A stretch of DNA of 64,000 nt, from NCBI RefSeq assembly GCF_004153165.1, contig NZ_SEMD01000006.1, positions 1 to 64,000 of the forward strand, written 5' to 3'. The position numbers and the translations under genes are program-made. Below the pieces are notes generated by a model. The model had not been told where the DNA came from. It made no database searches and saw only the letters and a program-made list of their open reading frames with translations. This DNA is from Sporolactobacillus sp. THM7-4 (GTDB lineage: Bacteria; Bacillota; Bacilli; Bacillales; Sporolactobacillaceae). Shown in pieces: positions 1 to 9,307 of the stretch; the first letter of the stretch is position 1, and each line of letters opens with the position of its first letter.

Positions 1-74
1 AACGAAGCGCTCCCCATCCCCTTGAGATATTCACTAACAACCTTTATCTTAAAATCAGTTGAGTATTTGGTCAT
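1..74 (-). CDS. IS3-family transposase OrfA, N-terminal fragment
   Basis: Only the first 24 codons are in the window, starting with ATG at 74 on the minus strand. They read MTKYSTDFKIKVVSEYLKG and continue off the edge. This is the usual start of the helix-turn-helix OrfA protein of IS3/IS150-type elements, which binds the IS ends and is normally fused to the DDE-domain OrfB by programmed frameshift. No catalytic residues can be checked here. Confidence 0.7.
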   Translation of the reverse strand, partial: MTKYSTDFKIKVVSEYLKGMGSAS

Positions 75-80
75 AGTAAA

Positions 81-120
81 ACCCCCTAAAGTTGAATTTT
101 GTCGTCCAACTTTAGGGGGT
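81..120. repeat. Perfect 14-bp inverted repeat at the IS end
   Basis: ACCCCCTAAAGTTG at 81-94 is the exact reverse complement of 107-120, with a 12-nt loop. The outer arm overlaps the IS terminal repeat and the inner arm lies just upstream of the OrfA start. A hairpin here would block transcription or translation entering the element from flanking DNA, a known way for insertion sequences to limit impinging expression (inference). Confidence 0.7.
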
Positions 121-122
121 CA

Positions 123-463
123 GTTCAGCTGCATTCAGGCAGCGGGGGTTTTTGATCATGTTTTGGGGCGGGGTTGTTTATTGTATAACCGTTTTTGCAA
201 AAATTAAAACATCAGAGGCGCTGAATTTTTAACGTTTTGTGACAAATGTCACTATAATGGTGATGAACCCACCGTTTATCGCTTATTTGATGTATAGTGT
301 TATTAGAAAGTTAAAAAAGAAAGGGCTTACGTTTAAAATGTGAAATTAAGCTCATAATAATATCGATCGATTTTGCTGTTACATCCCGAAAACAAGGAAG
401 GAGAGAAGGGTGAAATCCGGTTTATATTGAAAGCGATTACTCGGATCGGATTCCCGTCAATAC
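123..463. other. Intergenic region with a Crp/Fnr-like palindrome
   Basis: There is no convincing gene between the IS end and 464. The notable element is a palindrome at 239-252 (GTGACA-AA-TGTCAC) that overlaps a TATAAT at 253-258; seen as 238-253 it also fits TGTGA-N6-TCACT. A 26-codon open frame starts at 262 but has no ribosome-binding site and I do not call it. A purine-rich run at about 395-408 resembles a Shine-Dalgarno sequence but is followed only by a six-codon frame from GTG at 409. Confidence 0.5.
238..258 (+). promoter_or_regulatory. Putative Crp/Fnr-family operator overlapping a -10 element
   Basis: The 16-mer from 238 fits the TGTGA-N6-TCACT pattern of Crp/Fnr-type regulators, including the box described for B. 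subtilis Fnr. It abuts TATAAT at 253-258, while the -35 region is poor. A site over the -10 would more naturally repress than activate. Which regulator binds is not known from this window. Confidence 0.4.
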
Positions 464-640
464 ATGAAAAACGTTAATTTGCTGAGAACTGCAGTAGAAA
501 ACAGAAAGCTCCATCTGATTAAACTTTTGGAAACACATCAGGTGACGAATGAACCCGGTAAATTAAACGAATGGACACTATCTGAACTTGAAAATGAATG
601 GAAACGTTATCAAAAGTGGCGGAACAAAGACATCGGATAA
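464..640 (+). CDS. Small Fur-regulated-basic-protein (Fbp) like protein
   Basis: This is a 58-residue basic protein, starting MKNVNLLRTAVENRKL and carrying WTLSELENEWKRYQ in its second half. The pattern of an N-terminal RK-L-IKLL helix followed by (L/E)WTLSELE matches what I know of the FbpA family in bacilli, whose members act with the FsrA small RNA in the iron-sparing response. The Shine-Dalgarno sequence before the ATG is weak, and no in-frame alternative start lies between it and the upstream stop at 428. No clear Fur box is visible. It could instead be an unrelated small protein of the same size class. Confidence 0.55.
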   Translation: MKNVNLLRTAVENRKLHLIKLLETHQVTNEPGKLNEWTLSELENEWKRYQKWRNKDIG

Positions 641-780
641 TGATTTTCGCCTTTTTCAGAATATGAGTGGTTGTACGAATAAAAGTGGTACACTATAGGC
701 GGAACATCAATGCTTGTTTCGGGAACAGGTCAATTAAAACGGGTTTAACGTCCTGTCCCGATGTCTGAGAGGATGATTTT

Positions 781-1290
781 TTGAGTCAGGTGAAAACATT
801 CCATGACTTTTACGGCAACAGAGTGAAGCTCTCTCTGTCGGATCTGCCTTTTTCCGATGAACCGAAGCATGTCTGGGTGATCTGCCGATTTCATCGGCAG
901 TGGCTGCTGACCATGCATTCCCGGCGAGGGCTCGAATTTCCCGGCGGAAAAGTAGAGAAAGACGAGACGGCAGAGGATGCCGCCCGCAGAGAAGTCTTTG
1001 AGGAAACGGGGGCACACATCGGCCGCCTGCAGGTTATCGGCCAGTATCAGGTATATGCCCGGAATGAATCAATCGTTAAGAATATCTATTATGCGGAAAT
1101 CGACCGGATTGCCCTGAAAGAAGACTATTTGGAGACGGAAGGACCGCATTTTCTGAGCAGGCTGCCGGAAAATATAAAAAAAGACCGAAGATACAGTTTT
1201 ACAATGAAGGACGATGTCCTCGCTGATTCTCTCAGGGAAATCCGGCAACGCTGCCTGATCGACCGAAAATCAATGTTCAGCAAAGCTTAA
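781..1290 (+). CDS. ytkD: Nudix hydrolase, YtkD/MutT-like nucleoside triphosphatase
   Basis: A 169-residue Nudix protein. The full Nudix box GX5EX7REVXEETGX spans about residues 56-78, with the metal-binding glutamates of REVFEET. In B. subtilis, YtkD hydrolyses 8-oxo-dGTP and other NTPs and lies next to pckA, as here; that neighbourhood supports the assignment over other Nudix families. The start is TTG at 781, preceded by GAGAGGA at a good distance. It is followed by a terminator shared with the convergent pckA. Cytosolic; likely role is sanitising oxidised nucleotides. Confidence 0.8.
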   Translation: MSQVKTFHDFYGNRVKLSLSDLPFSDEPKHVWVICRFHRQWLLTMHSRRGLEFPGGKVEKDETAEDAARREVFEETGAHIGRLQVIGQYQVYARNESIVKNIYYAEIDRIALKEDYLETEGPHFLSRLPENIKKDRRYSFTMKDDVLADSLREIRQRCLIDRKSMFSKA

Positions 1291-1306
1291 AGCGGCATAA
1301 ACCGTG

Positions 1307-1344
1307 AAAAAACCACGCCCCGGATTTGCAGGGTGTGGTTTTTT
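1307..1344. terminator. Bidirectional terminator between ytkD and pckA
   Basis: AAAAAACCAC-type left arm (1307-1320) pairs with GGTGTGGTTTTTT-type right arm (1331-1344). An A run on the left and a T run on the right allow use from both strands, serving convergent ytkD and pckA. Confidence 0.8.
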
Positions 1345-1363
1345 CCATCGTTTGATTCTTTAG

Positions 1364-2947
1364 TCAGTCGACAAGAGGGCCGGCTGATCGAATGGCTTCG
1401 GAAGCCTCGGGAAAATGGCTGAAATTATCCTTAAACTTTTCTGCAAGCTCCCGGGCTGTCTTTTTATAAGCAGAATAATCCGGCCATGTTTTCCAGGGCA
1501 TTAAAACATCATCCGGAACACCAGGGCATTTTTCTGGAATGTGAAGCCCGAATATCGGATCGGTGACAGTGTCGACATTCGAAAAACGACCTTCGAGAGC
1601 TGCTTTGATCATTTGTCTCGTATAGGCGAGTTTCATCCGCTTTCCTACACCATAAGGACCACCTGTCCACCCGGTGTTTACCAAATAAGCGCTTACAGAA
1701 TACCGTTTAATACGCTCGCCCAGAAGCTCGGCGTATTTAGATGCCGGCAGCGGCATAAAAGGGGCTCCGAAACAAGTGGAAAATGTCGCTTCCGGATCTG
1801 TAACGCCTCGCTCTGTTCCTGCAAGCTTGCTTGTGTATCCGGAGAGAAACTGATACATAGCCTGTTCCGTTGTTAAAAGACTGATTGGCGGGAGCACGCC
1901 GAACGCGTCAGCGGTGAGAAAAATGATTACGGATGGATGTCCTCCTGTACTGGGGAGTAAAGCATGCGGGACGTTTTCCAGTGTATAGGCTGCTCTTGTA
2001 TTCTCTGTTAAAATACCATTATCATAATCCGGCTTTCGGTCGTCGTGATGAATGATGACGTTTTCAAGAACGGTGGCGAATTGAATGCTGTTATAGATCT
2101 GAGGCTCCTTTTCTTTTGAAAGCCTGATCGTTTTTGCGTAGCAGCCGCCTTCAATGTTGAACACGCCGTTATCCGACCAGCCATGTTCGTCGTCTCCGAT
2201 CAGGTAGCGTTCTGGAACGTTGGAAAGAGTTGTTTTTCCTGTTCCGGAGAGCCCGAAGAATAAAGCGACTTTTCCGTCCGAGCCTTGATTTGCCGAGCAG
2301 TGCATAGACATGATCTGTTCCTGCGGCAGCAAATAATTCATGACTGTGAAAATGGATTTCTTAATTTCGCCTCCATACTGCGTGCCGCCGATCAGGATCA
2401 GCCGGTGGGTGAAAGAAATGATAATGAAATCTTCTGAACGTGTGCCGTCAATCGCGGGATCCGCTTTGAACCCCGGAGCAGCCAGTACGGTAAACTGGGC
2501 GTCGTGCTCCTTTAATTCTTTGGGTGTCGGGCAGATAAACAGCTGTCTGCAGAACAAATTTTGCCATGCGTATTCATTGACGACCTGAATCGGCAGACGA
2601 TGTTCCGGATCGGCTCCTGCAAAGCCTAAAAACACAAAGCGGTCTTCCTGATCATTTAAATAACGAAGCATTTTCTGGTAGAGCCTGTTAAAAACGCTTT
2701 CGCTGATCGGCTGGTTTCTTTTCCAGTCAATTTTGTCTTTGGTCGTTTCATCTTTGACAAAGAATTTATCTTTAGGCGATCGACCGGTGTACTTCCCGGT
2801 TGTTACCGCAAGCGATCCCTTGTTGGTTAAAGCGCCTTCATTTCTTGCAAGCGCTTTTTCAATCAACTCAGCTGAAGATAAATTAACATACGTATTTCTC
2901 GTTCTCAGTAAATCAGAGGTGAACGTCTTAGATGCTGTCGAATTCAT
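1364..2947 (-). CDS. pckA: Phosphoenolpyruvate carboxykinase (ATP)
   Basis: A 527-residue ATP-type PEP carboxykinase that converts oxaloacetate and ATP to PEP and CO2, the first committed gluconeogenic step. Visible motifs are the substrate-binding GRSPKDKF (about 55-62), the P-loop [11 protein letters not shown] (about 232-242) and the metal-binding LIGDDEHGW (about 249-257). Length agrees with bacterial PckA. The ATG at 2947 follows AGGAAGGG at good spacing. It is transcribed away from metK, as in B. subtilis. A CcpN-like operator covers its promoter, so expression is probably shut off by glycolytic carbon. Confidence 0.97.
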   Translation of the reverse strand: MNSTASKTFTSDLLRTRNTYVNLSSAELIEKALARNEGALTNKGSLAVTTGKYTGRSPKDKFFVKDETTKDKIDWKRNQPISESVFNRLYQKMLRYLNDQEDRFVFLGFAGADPEHRLPIQVVNEYAWQNLFCRQLFICPTPKELKEHDAQFTVLAAPGFKADPAIDGTRSEDFIIISFTHRLILIGGTQYGGEIKKSIFTVMNYLLPQEQIMSMHCSANQGSDGKVALFFGLSGTGKTTLSNVPERYLIGDDEHGWSDNGVFNIEGGCYAKTIRLSKEKEPQIYNSIQFATVLENVIIHHDDRKPDYDNGILTENTRAAYTLENVPHALLPSTGGHPSVIIFLTADAFGVLPPISLLTTEQAMYQFLSGYTSKLAGTERGVTDPEATFSTCFGAPFMPLPASKYAELLGERIKRYSVSAYLVNTGWTGGPYGVGKRMKLAYTRQMIKAALEGRFSNVDTVTDPIFGLHIPEKCPGVPDDVLMPWKTWPDYSAYKKTARELAEKFKDNFSHFPEASEAIRSAGPLVD

Positions 2948-2992
2948 ACTAACATCCCTTCCTCTTATATGAATTGATTATTTAATACATAA

Positions 2993-3024
2993 AGTATAGC
3001 ACAATACAAAAATTGGTCTATACT
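2993..3024 (-). promoter_or_regulatory. pckA promoter with paired CcpN-like operators
   Basis: On the minus strand TGTGCTATACT (3003-2993) matches the CcpN consensus TRTGHYATAYW at all 11 positions and contains the -10 TATACT. A second site in the opposite orientation (TGGTCTATACT, 3014-3024) matches 9 of 11. Together they form an AGTATAG-N18-CTATACT inverted repeat. CcpN is known to repress pckA and gapB in B. subtilis. The -35 (about TAGACC) is poor. The consensus is from memory of the literature; binding is inferred. Confidence 0.6.
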
Positions 3025-3132
3025 AATTTTGAACTATTCATGAACAAACTGTGTAAACTTTGTGACAATGTATCGCGCATAATAGATCTATCTTTTCATA
3101 TGTTCAAGTCCGCTTTTTGATTCATTTTCACA

Positions 3133-3161
3133 TTGACAGCGATAAATACCTACGTTATTAT
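3133..3161 (+). promoter_or_regulatory. Sigma-A promoter of the metK leader
   Basis: TTGACA (3133-3138), 17-nt spacer, TATTAT (3156-3161). The predicted start at about 3168 lies just before the riboswitch P1 stem at 3181. Confidence 0.75.
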
Positions 3162-3180
3162 TGGGTTTATAATACGGCTG

Positions 3181-3291
3181 CTCTTATTCCGAGTAGGCGG
3201 AGGGACAGGCCCGATGAAGCCCGGCAACCGGCCGGAAAGGTACGGTGCTAACCTGCAGTGGAAAGATATTCTTTCTTCTGATTAATAAGAG
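3181..3291 (+). promoter_or_regulatory. SAM-I (S-box) riboswitch of metK
   Basis: P1 is CTCTTATT (3181-3188) pairing with AATAAGAG (3284-3291). The conserved core is present: AGGCGGAGGGA, then CCGATGAAGCCCGGCAACC, then AAGGTACGGTGCTAA. S-box RNAs bind S-adenosylmethionine and switch off methionine and SAM genes; metK, the SAM synthetase, is a classic target. The location directly upstream of metK fits. The downstream expression platform is less clear than the aptamer. Confidence 0.95.
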
Positions 3292-3381
3292 GCGCATTAA
3301 AGAGTTGGCCTTATCCTTAATTGGAGCAGGCTTTTTTCTTGCCTTGAAAAACAAAAGAAGAGGGATCGGGTACCGTTGTAA

Positions 3382-3545
3382 CAGGCACATGACGTGCCTG
3401 ACTTCCGTGCTGTTCGGATAAATTTTGCGGGGCGAAGCATCTTCAGAATATGAGAAAGTTAATGTTTCATCGGAAAGTTTATCACAAAGCGGAAGGTTCT
3501 CTTTCGCAAACGCAGAGATTCGGCTCTTCGTTTGACGATTTTTTT
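3382..3545 (+). terminator. Candidate expression platform of the metK riboswitch
   Basis: No strong terminator directly follows the aptamer. A perfect 7-bp hairpin at 3382-3400 (CAGGCAC/GTGCCTG) lacks a T run. A weaker hairpin at 3508-3533 (AAACG-c-AGAG paired with CTCT-t-CGTTT) is followed after five bases by seven T at 3539-3545 and is the best terminator candidate. It lies 40 nt before the metK start, giving an unusually long leader (about 415 nt). The anti-terminator pairing with the P1 3' strand was not resolved by eye. Confidence 0.35.
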
Positions 3546-3584
3546 ATCAGCCTCATATTATGTTTGGAAGGCAGGGAAAAGAAA

Positions 3585-4811
3585 ATGACAAAAAAGTATT
3601 CAAGAAGGCTGTTTACTTCGGAGTCGGTCACAGAAGGACATCCGGATAAAATCTGCGATCAGATTTCAGACGCGATTCTGGATGCACTTCTGAAAGGCGA
3701 TCCGAATGCGCGGGTTGCCTGCGAAACGGCTGTCAATACGGGTCTGGTACTCGTGACCGGTGAGATTTCAACATCAACTTACGTTGACATACCAAAAATT
3801 GTTCGAAAAACGATCAGCGAGATCGGATATAATGACGCCAGATATGGATTCGATGCATCAAACTGCGCCATTCTGACATCGATTGAGGAACAGTCTGCGG
3901 ACATCGCCCAGGGGGTAAACCAGGCGCTTGAGGCTCGTGAAGGGACAATGACGGATGACGAGATCGAGGCAATCGGAGCCGGTGATCAGGGATTGATGTT
4001 TGGCTTTGCAGTGAACGAAACACCTGAATTGATGCCAATGCCGATTTCACTAGCCCACAAGCTCGCCAGACGTTTGGCGGAAGTCAGAAAAAATCGCCAA
4101 CTGCCTTATCTGCGTCCGGATGGGAAAACACAGGTTACGGTGGAGTATAATGAAGAAGGGCGTCCTGAACGGATTGACACCATCGTTATTTCTGCCCAGC
4201 ACGATCCGGATATCACAGAGATGCGGATTAAAAATGATCTGCATGAGTTTGTCATCCACCCGACGATACCGGAAGGGCTGATTGATAAGAAAACCAAATT
4301 TTTCATTAATCCGACCGGCCGTTTTGTGATCGGGGGACCTCAGGGCGACGCCGGACTGACCGGGCGAAAAATAATTGTTGATACGTATGGCGGATATGCC
4401 CGTCACGGAGGTGGCGCGTTCTCCGGCAAGGATGCGACCAAAGTCGACCGTTCCGCATCTTATGCAGCACGCTATGTCGCTAAAAATCTCGTAGCAGCAG
4501 GACTTGCGGATAAATGTGAAGTACAGCTTGCCTACGCAATCGGTGTGGCCCGGCCGGTTTCCATTTCTGTCGATACATTCGGGACGGGTAAGGCTTCTGA
4601 AGATAAGCTGGTTGAACTGGTGCATGATAATTTTGATTTGCGACCGGCCGGGATTATCAAAATGCTCGATTTGAAGAAACCAATTTACAGACAGACGGCG
4701 GCTTACGGGCATTTCGGTCGGACGGATATTGATCTGCCCTGGGAGAGAACCGATAAAGCCGATTTACTGAGAGAACGTGTACTGACCGGCTCCTCAGCCG
4801 AAAAAGAATAA
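3585..4811 (+). CDS. metK: S-adenosylmethionine synthetase
   Basis: A 408-residue MetK that makes S-adenosylmethionine from methionine and ATP. It shows [20 protein letters not shown] near the N-terminus, the family signature [10 protein letters not shown] (about 131) and [16 protein letters not shown] (about 276). The open frame continues 45 codons upstream, but ATG at 3585 has a GGAAGG site and matches family starts, so the upstream part is leader RNA. Regulated by the SAM riboswitch at 3181. A strong terminator follows. Confidence 0.97.
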   Translation: MTKKYSRRLFTSESVTEGHPDKICDQISDAILDALLKGDPNARVACETAVNTGLVLVTGEISTSTYVDIPKIVRKTISEIGYNDARYGFDASNCAILTSIEEQSADIAQGVNQALEAREGTMTDDEIEAIGAGDQGLMFGFAVNETPELMPMPISLAHKLARRLAEVRKNRQLPYLRPDGKTQVTVEYNEEGRPERIDTIVISAQHDPDITEMRIKNDLHEFVIHPTIPEGLIDKKTKFFINPTGRFVIGGPQGDAGLTGRKIIVDTYGGYARHGGGAFSGKDATKVDRSASYAARYVAKNLVAAGLADKCEVQLAYAIGVARPVSISVDTFGTGKASEDKLVELVHDNFDLRPAGIIKMLDLKKPIYRQTAAYGHFGRTDIDLPWERTDKADLLRERVLTGSSAEKE

Positions 4812-4825
4812 ATGCCGTTCCTGTT

Positions 4826-4866
4826 CCGTTATTTACGGCTGTTTGCCGGTAAATAACGGATTTTTT
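4826..4866 (+). terminator. metK terminator
   Basis: A perfect 11-bp stem CCGTTATTTAC (4826-4836) pairs with 4849-4859 and is followed by A and seven T. Confidence 0.9.
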
Positions 4867-4867
4867 T

Positions 4868-5178
4868 ATTTGAACGCTCAGGCTGTGTTAAAGCTTGATT
4901 CTGATTTTGCTCCTTTGTCGTTTGTCAATTGGCGGAATATCGTTCTAACGGAGGACTCGAGCATGCAGGCTATCCATTCTGAAAAGGATCTGATAAAAAC
5001 TGCACTCGGTAGAATCAAGTGAGAATATAATAAAAGTTGTAAGACCCGGGTAATATGGATGAACAGCCGTCTGACTGGCCAGGAACACGAAAAATGTTGG
5101 ACGGATCACATCCACATGGAACGAAAACTGTAGTGGATGATTAAGAACGGTTTAACGTGAAAAAGGAGGCACCGGCTC
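4868..5178. other. Intergenic metK-ytpB; one very short ORF candidate
   Basis: There is no recognisable gene. One 19-codon frame (4963-5022, MQAIHSEKDLIKTALGRIK) has a strong GGAGGA site eight bases before its ATG, so it might be translated, but nothing else supports it. No riboswitch or T-box core was seen. Confidence 0.3.
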
Positions 5179-6246
5179 ATGACAGTTCCATCCGGTCCAT
5201 TAACCTTGATGTCGCAGATTTACCGGAAAGTTCTTCCAAAGGTGCATAAGGAGCTTAAAGTCTGGAAACATAAAGCGCTGCTGATTCCCGACCCTGAATT
5301 GCGCAGACAGGCGCTCGCCAGCATAAAGACAAAGACCTTTCATTGCGAAGGAGGGGCTATATACAGTCTCCTTGCCGGGGATCAAAAAGATGAGAGTATC
5401 ACGTTCATCGTTGCTTATCAAACGATCAGCGATTACCTCGACAATTTGTGTGACCGAAGTGTTTCACTCGATCCCAAAGATTTCCGCTGCCTTCATCAGG
5501 CGATGATGAACGCCCTGACTCCCGGAGCCCCATCCATCGATTATTATCAGTTCAGAAAGATCACATCTGACGGGGGATATTTACAGGATCTTGTCTCGAC
5601 CTGCCAAAAAACACTTTCAAGGCTTGAGACGCTCGATGACATTCAGCCTTCGCTTCATGAACTGGCCGGGTTTTACTGCGATCTCCAGGTTCACAAGCAC
5701 GTCGAAAAGGATCAGCGAGTGCCGAGACTTGTCGCCTGGTTTCAGAAATACAAGAACAGATTTCCCGAAATGAGCTGGTATGAGTTTTCCGCCTGTTCAG
5801 GTTCTACATTAGGTATTTTCTGTATCGTTTCTTACGCTGCCGCCCGCGGGCCCGAGATGAAGCATCTGGTCCGGACGATTAAAAATGGTTATTTTCCATG
5901 GGTCCAGGGCCTGCATATTTTAATGGATTATTTTGTAGATCAGGCGGAAGACAAGAAAGAGGGAGACCTCAATTTCTGTTTCTATTACAACAGCGAAGAA
6001 GAGATGATGGTCCGCTTTAATCATTTCATTGAACAGGCGGATCTTGCAATCAGCGGAATGCCGGACAGAAATTTCCACATGATGATTAATCGGGGGCTTC
6101 TCGGCATCTACCTTGCGGACAAGAAAGTCGCAAGACAGCGGAATGTCCGGATTTTAGCAAGAAAACTGATGTTCAGATCGGGCGGATGTGGCCTTTTCTT
6201 TTTTGTTAACGGGTGGCTTTACCGGAGACTGAAACAAAGCGGCTGA
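5179..6246 (+). CDS. ytpB: Tetraprenyl-beta-curcumene synthase (YtpB, DUF2600)
   Basis: A 355-residue DUF2600 protein. In bacilli YtpB converts heptaprenyl diphosphate to tetraprenyl-beta-curcumene, a precursor of C35 terpenes (sesquarterpenes). The Asp-rich DYLDNLCDR (about 85-93) is the likely diphosphate/Mg site; a second conserved segment is MDYFVDQAEDKKEGDLNF (about 250-267). A strong AAAAAGGAGG site precedes the ATG. Its position next to metK matches B. subtilis. No partner terpene cyclase is in the window. Confidence 0.85.
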   Translation: MTVPSGPLTLMSQIYRKVLPKVHKELKVWKHKALLIPDPELRRQALASIKTKTFHCEGGAIYSLLAGDQKDESITFIVAYQTISDYLDNLCDRSVSLDPKDFRCLHQAMMNALTPGAPSIDYYQFRKITSDGGYLQDLVSTCQKTLSRLETLDDIQPSLHELAGFYCDLQVHKHVEKDQRVPRLVAWFQKYKNRFPEMSWYEFSACSGSTLGIFCIVSYAAARGPEMKHLVRTIKNGYFPWVQGLHILMDYFVDQAEDKKEGDLNFCFYYNSEEEMMVRFNHFIEQADLAISGMPDRNFHMMINRGLLGIYLADKKVARQRNVRILARKLMFRSGGCGLFFFVNGWLYRRLKQSG

Positions 6247-6351
6247 AGAATAGCCTGGCGGCTTTTGATCGATAAGGATTCGATTGATTAAAGCTGGCGA
6301 CAGCAGCAGGTGAATACAATGGAGAATTTTATCTGATCTGCAGGAATCATG

Positions 6352-6380
6352 TTGACACCGGTCATGAGATTACATAGAAT
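6352..6380 (+). promoter_or_regulatory. Sigma-A promoter of the leuS T-box leader
   Basis: TTGACA (6352-6357), exactly 17 nt, TAGAAT (6375-6380). It drives the T-box leader that begins about 25 nt downstream. Confidence 0.85.
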
Positions 6381-6404
6381 AGACTACAAAGTCTTATTAT
6401 GGAA

Positions 6405-6767
6405 AAAAACAATGAAAAGGAGCAGTAGCTTTTTAATCGTTTGCAGAGAGCCGGCGGAAGGTGAGAGCTGGTACGATGAAGAAGTGAACTCGCCTTTGAG
6501 TTGCAGCAGTTCCTCATTGAGAGCTGCTGCCGAAATCCCGCGTTATGGGTACAAGCGAGTACGGAAGATGGACGGTTCAAAGATTGGGTATGCCCCCTTT
6601 TTAAAAGGGTGTTTCTGGCAGCCCTGGAAACGGGCTACTCAGGAAGCCGGCGACGGTAACGATTTTTCGAACAGTCTCATTTCGTACTAATCCGGGTGGT
6701 ACCGCGGGAATGCAATGGAAATTCTGCCTCTCGTCCCTGACATGTTGTTAAGGGCGGGAGGTTTTTC
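6405..6767 (+). promoter_or_regulatory. T-box leader, leucine-specific, of leuS
   Basis: Stem I features are visible (GATGAAAAGGAG-like start, GCAGAGAGCCGG, then GAA-CTC-GCC). The specifier codon is read as CTC (Leu) at 6489-6491. The T-box core GGGTGGTACCGCGG (about 6694) and a terminator follow: stem CCTCTCGTCCCT (6727-6738) with AGGGCGGGAGG (6751-6761) and TTTTT. Uncharged tRNA-Leu would stabilise the antiterminator and allow leuS transcription. Confidence 0.93.
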
Positions 6768-6798
6768 ATTTTTCTCATAATCAAAGGAGGCATTAGCC

Positions 6799-9228
6799 AT
6801 GGCTCTGGCTTTTGATCATCAAAAAATCGAAGCAAAATGGCAAAAATACTGGGATGATCATCAAACATTCAAAACAAATGATGATTCAGGTAAACCGAAA
6901 TATTATGTAATGGATATGTTTCCTTATCCATCGGGGAAAGGACTTCATGTCGGGCATCCGGAAGGCTATACGGCGACGGATATTCTTGCGAGAATGAAAA
7001 GGATGCAGGGCTTTGAAGTGCTTCATCCCATGGGCTGGGATGCGTTCGGTCTTCCCGCTGAGCAATACGCCCTCGATACCGGGCATGATCCGGCCGTATT
7101 TACAGAAGAAAATATAAAGACTTTTAAGAAACAAATCAAATCATTGGGCTTTTCATATGATTGGAATCGTGAAATCAATACGACCGATCCGGATTATTAT
7201 AAATGGACACAGTGGATCTTCCTGCAGCTCTATAAAAAAGGTCTTGCTTATATGGCTGAGGTTCCGGTGAACTGGTGTCCGGCACTCGGCACGGTTTTAG
7301 CGAATGAAGAAGTGATTGACGGTAAGAGTGAACGCGGCGGTTTTCCTGTTATACGAAAACCGATGAAGCAGTGGATGCTGAAGATTACAGCTTACGCCGA
7401 CCGGCTGCTCAGGGACCTGGATGAACTGGACTGGCCGGAGAGCATTAAAGAGATGCAGCGCAACTGGATCGGGCGTTCGGAAGGGGCCGAAGTGATTTTT
7501 CAGGTAGCAGGCCATCCTGACGCATCGGTGACAGTCTTCACGACACGGCCGGACACTTTATTTGGTGCGACCTACATGGTTCTTGCGCCTGAACATAAGC
7601 TGGTCGATAAAATAGTTACGCCGGATCAGAAGGCGGCGGTTGACGCCTACCGAAAGGAGGTCGCTGCCAAAAGTGATCTGGAGCGGACGGATCTCGCTAA
7701 GAAAAAAACGGGGGCTTTCACCGGTGCTTATGCGATCAACCCGGTAAACGGCCGGAAAGTTCCGATCTGGATTGCCGATTACGTCCTGATCACATATGGG
7801 TCCGGTGCAATCATGGCCGTTCCCGGACATGACGACCGTGACTATGAGTTTGCACAGAAATTTGGCCTGCCGATTATTGAGGTCGTTGAAGGCGGCGATG
7901 TGTCGAAGGCCGCATTTACGGGTGACGGAAAGCATGTTCATTCGGAATTTCTGAATGGACTGGGTAAGGAAGAAGCCATTACCAGAATGATCGACTGGCT
8001 GGAAGAGCACCATGCCGGGAAAAGAAAAGTGACTTACCGTCTCCGGGACTGGCTTTTCAGCCGTCAGAGGTACTGGGGCGAACCGATCCCAATCATTCAC
8101 ATGGAGGACGGATCGATGAAGCCGGTCCCCGAAGAGGAACTGCCCCTTCGACTTCCGAAAACGAAAAATATCAAGCCGTCGGGTACAGGTGAGTCGCCTC
8201 TTGCGAATGATACAGAATGGATCAATGTTGTCGACAAGGAGACGGGTATGAAGGGACGCCGTGAGACAAATACGATGCCGCAATGGGCGGGGAGCAGCTG
8301 GTATTTTCTGCGCTATGTCGATCCGCATAACAAAAAGCAGCTCGCCGATCCGGAAAAATTAAAAAAATGGATGCCGGTCGATCTTTATGTCGGTGGGGCG
8401 GAACATGCCGTCCTTCATCTCCTTTATTCCCGTTTCTGGCACAAAGTGCTGTATGATCTCGGGATTGTCCCGACGAAAGAACCATTTCACAAGCTTGTGA
8501 ATCAAGGGATGATTCTCGGGGGCAATCATGAAAAAATGAGCAAATCGAAGGGCAATGTAGTCAATCCGGATGATATTATCGCTTCTCATGGAGCGGATAC
8601 GCTTCGTCTGTATGAAATGTTCATGGGACCAATCGATGCGGCGGTGGCCTGGTCGGAAAAGGGAATAGACGGTGCACGCCGCTTCCTTGAACGCGTCTGG
8701 CGGCTTTTTGTTGGAGAAAATGGTCGCATCTCAGAGGCGATTACCGAACAGGCTTCAACTGACGGGAATTTTGAAAAAGTCTATCATCAGACAGTGAAAA
8801 AAGTGACCGAAGACTATGAGGCCATGCGTTTTAATACCGGAATCGCCCAACTGATGACTTTTATCAATGAAGCTTACAAGCAGGAAAAGCTTCCAAAATC
8901 GATGGTGGAAGGCTTTATTCAGCTGCTTTCACCTGTCGCGCCGCACATAGGCGAAGAAATCTGGTCTCTTCTCGGTCACAAAGAGTCAATCGAAAAGTCG
9001 TCCTGGCCGGTTTATGATCCGAAAAAGCTGGTCGAAAAAGAGATTGAAATTATTGTCCAGATCAACGGGAAAATACGTGCCAAAGTGATGGTCGATAAAG
9101 GAACACCGAGAGAGAAGCTGGAAAAAATGGCGATGGACGAACAGGCTATCAAGGAACGTCTTGAAGGGAAGACCGTCAGAAAAATCATTGCTGTTCCCGA
9201 CAAACTGGTGAATATTGTCGCGAACTGA
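6799..9228 (+). CDS. leuS: Leucyl-tRNA synthetase
   Basis: An 809-residue class I aminoacyl-tRNA synthetase that charges tRNA-Leu. It has the HIGH-type motif HVGH (50-53), the CP1 editing domain with TTRPDTLFG, and [14 protein letters not shown] (about 577-590); the C-terminal anticodon-binding region is complete. A strong AAAGGAGG site precedes ATG. Length agrees with Bacillus LeuS. Controlled by the leucine T-box just upstream. It is followed by a rhodanese gene, as in B. subtilis. Confidence 0.98.
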   Translation: MALAFDHQKIEAKWQKYWDDHQTFKTNDDSGKPKYYVMDMFPYPSGKGLHVGHPEGYTATDILARMKRMQGFEVLHPMGWDAFGLPAEQYALDTGHDPAVFTEENIKTFKKQIKSLGFSYDWNREINTTDPDYYKWTQWIFLQLYKKGLAYMAEVPVNWCPALGTVLANEEVIDGKSERGGFPVIRKPMKQWMLKITAYADRLLRDLDELDWPESIKEMQRNWIGRSEGAEVIFQVAGHPDASVTVFTTRPDTLFGATYMVLAPEHKLVDKIVTPDQKAAVDAYRKEVAAKSDLERTDLAKKKTGAFTGAYAINPVNGRKVPIWIADYVLITYGSGAIMAVPGHDDRDYEFAQKFGLPIIEVVEGGDVSKAAFTGDGKHVHSEFLNGLGKEEAITRMIDWLEEHHAGKRKVTYRLRDWLFSRQRYWGEPIPIIHMEDGSMKPVPEEELPLRLPKTKNIKPSGTGESPLANDTEWINVVDKETGMKGRRETNTMPQWAGSSWYFLRYVDPHNKKQLADPEKLKKWMPVDLYVGGAEHAVLHLLYSRFWHKVLYDLGIVPTKEPFHKLVNQGMILGGNHEKMSKSKGNVVNPDDIIASHGADTLRLYEMFMGPIDAAVAWSEKGIDGARRFLERVWRLFVGENGRISEAITEQASTDGNFEKVYHQTVKKVTEDYEAMRFNTGIAQLMTFINEAYKQEKLPKSMVEGFIQLLSPVAPHIGEEIWSLLGHKESIEKSSWPVYDPKKLVEKEIEIIVQINGKIRAKVMVDKGTPREKLEKMAMDEQAIKERLEGKTVRKIIAVPDKLVNIVAN

Positions 9229-9307
9229 CCGTCTTCTTCCGCGATCATTTAACCGGATTTTTTCGTTAGAATGATACATGATGAACACTCGGATTGGGGG
9301 AGAAAGA

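Larger units (their letters stand above)
1..122 (-). mobile_element. End of an IS3-family insertion sequence, cut by window edge
   Basis: The left window edge holds the outer end of an insertion sequence whose body lies to the left. The end is a typical IS3-type terminus: read on the minus strand from about 122 it begins TGACCCCCTAAAGTTGGACG. An orfA-type transposase start follows inward at 74. The exact outer end and any target-site duplication cannot be fixed because the other end is not visible. The IS3 family call rests on the terminus plus the OrfA N-terminus. Confidence 0.75.

Noticed and set aside
22-207. 61-codon plus-strand frame at the left edge
   Set aside because: Antisense to the IS3 OrfA start and crossing the IS end.
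3450-3584. N-terminal extension of MetK
   Set aside because: It lies in the riboswitch leader; ATG 3585 has the site and the family-typical start.
6349-6690. 113-codon frame before leuS
   Set aside because: It coincides with the T-box leader.
7558-8328. 256-codon minus-strand frame inside leuS
   Set aside because: Shadow of a strongly conserved synthetase; no start site or family features.
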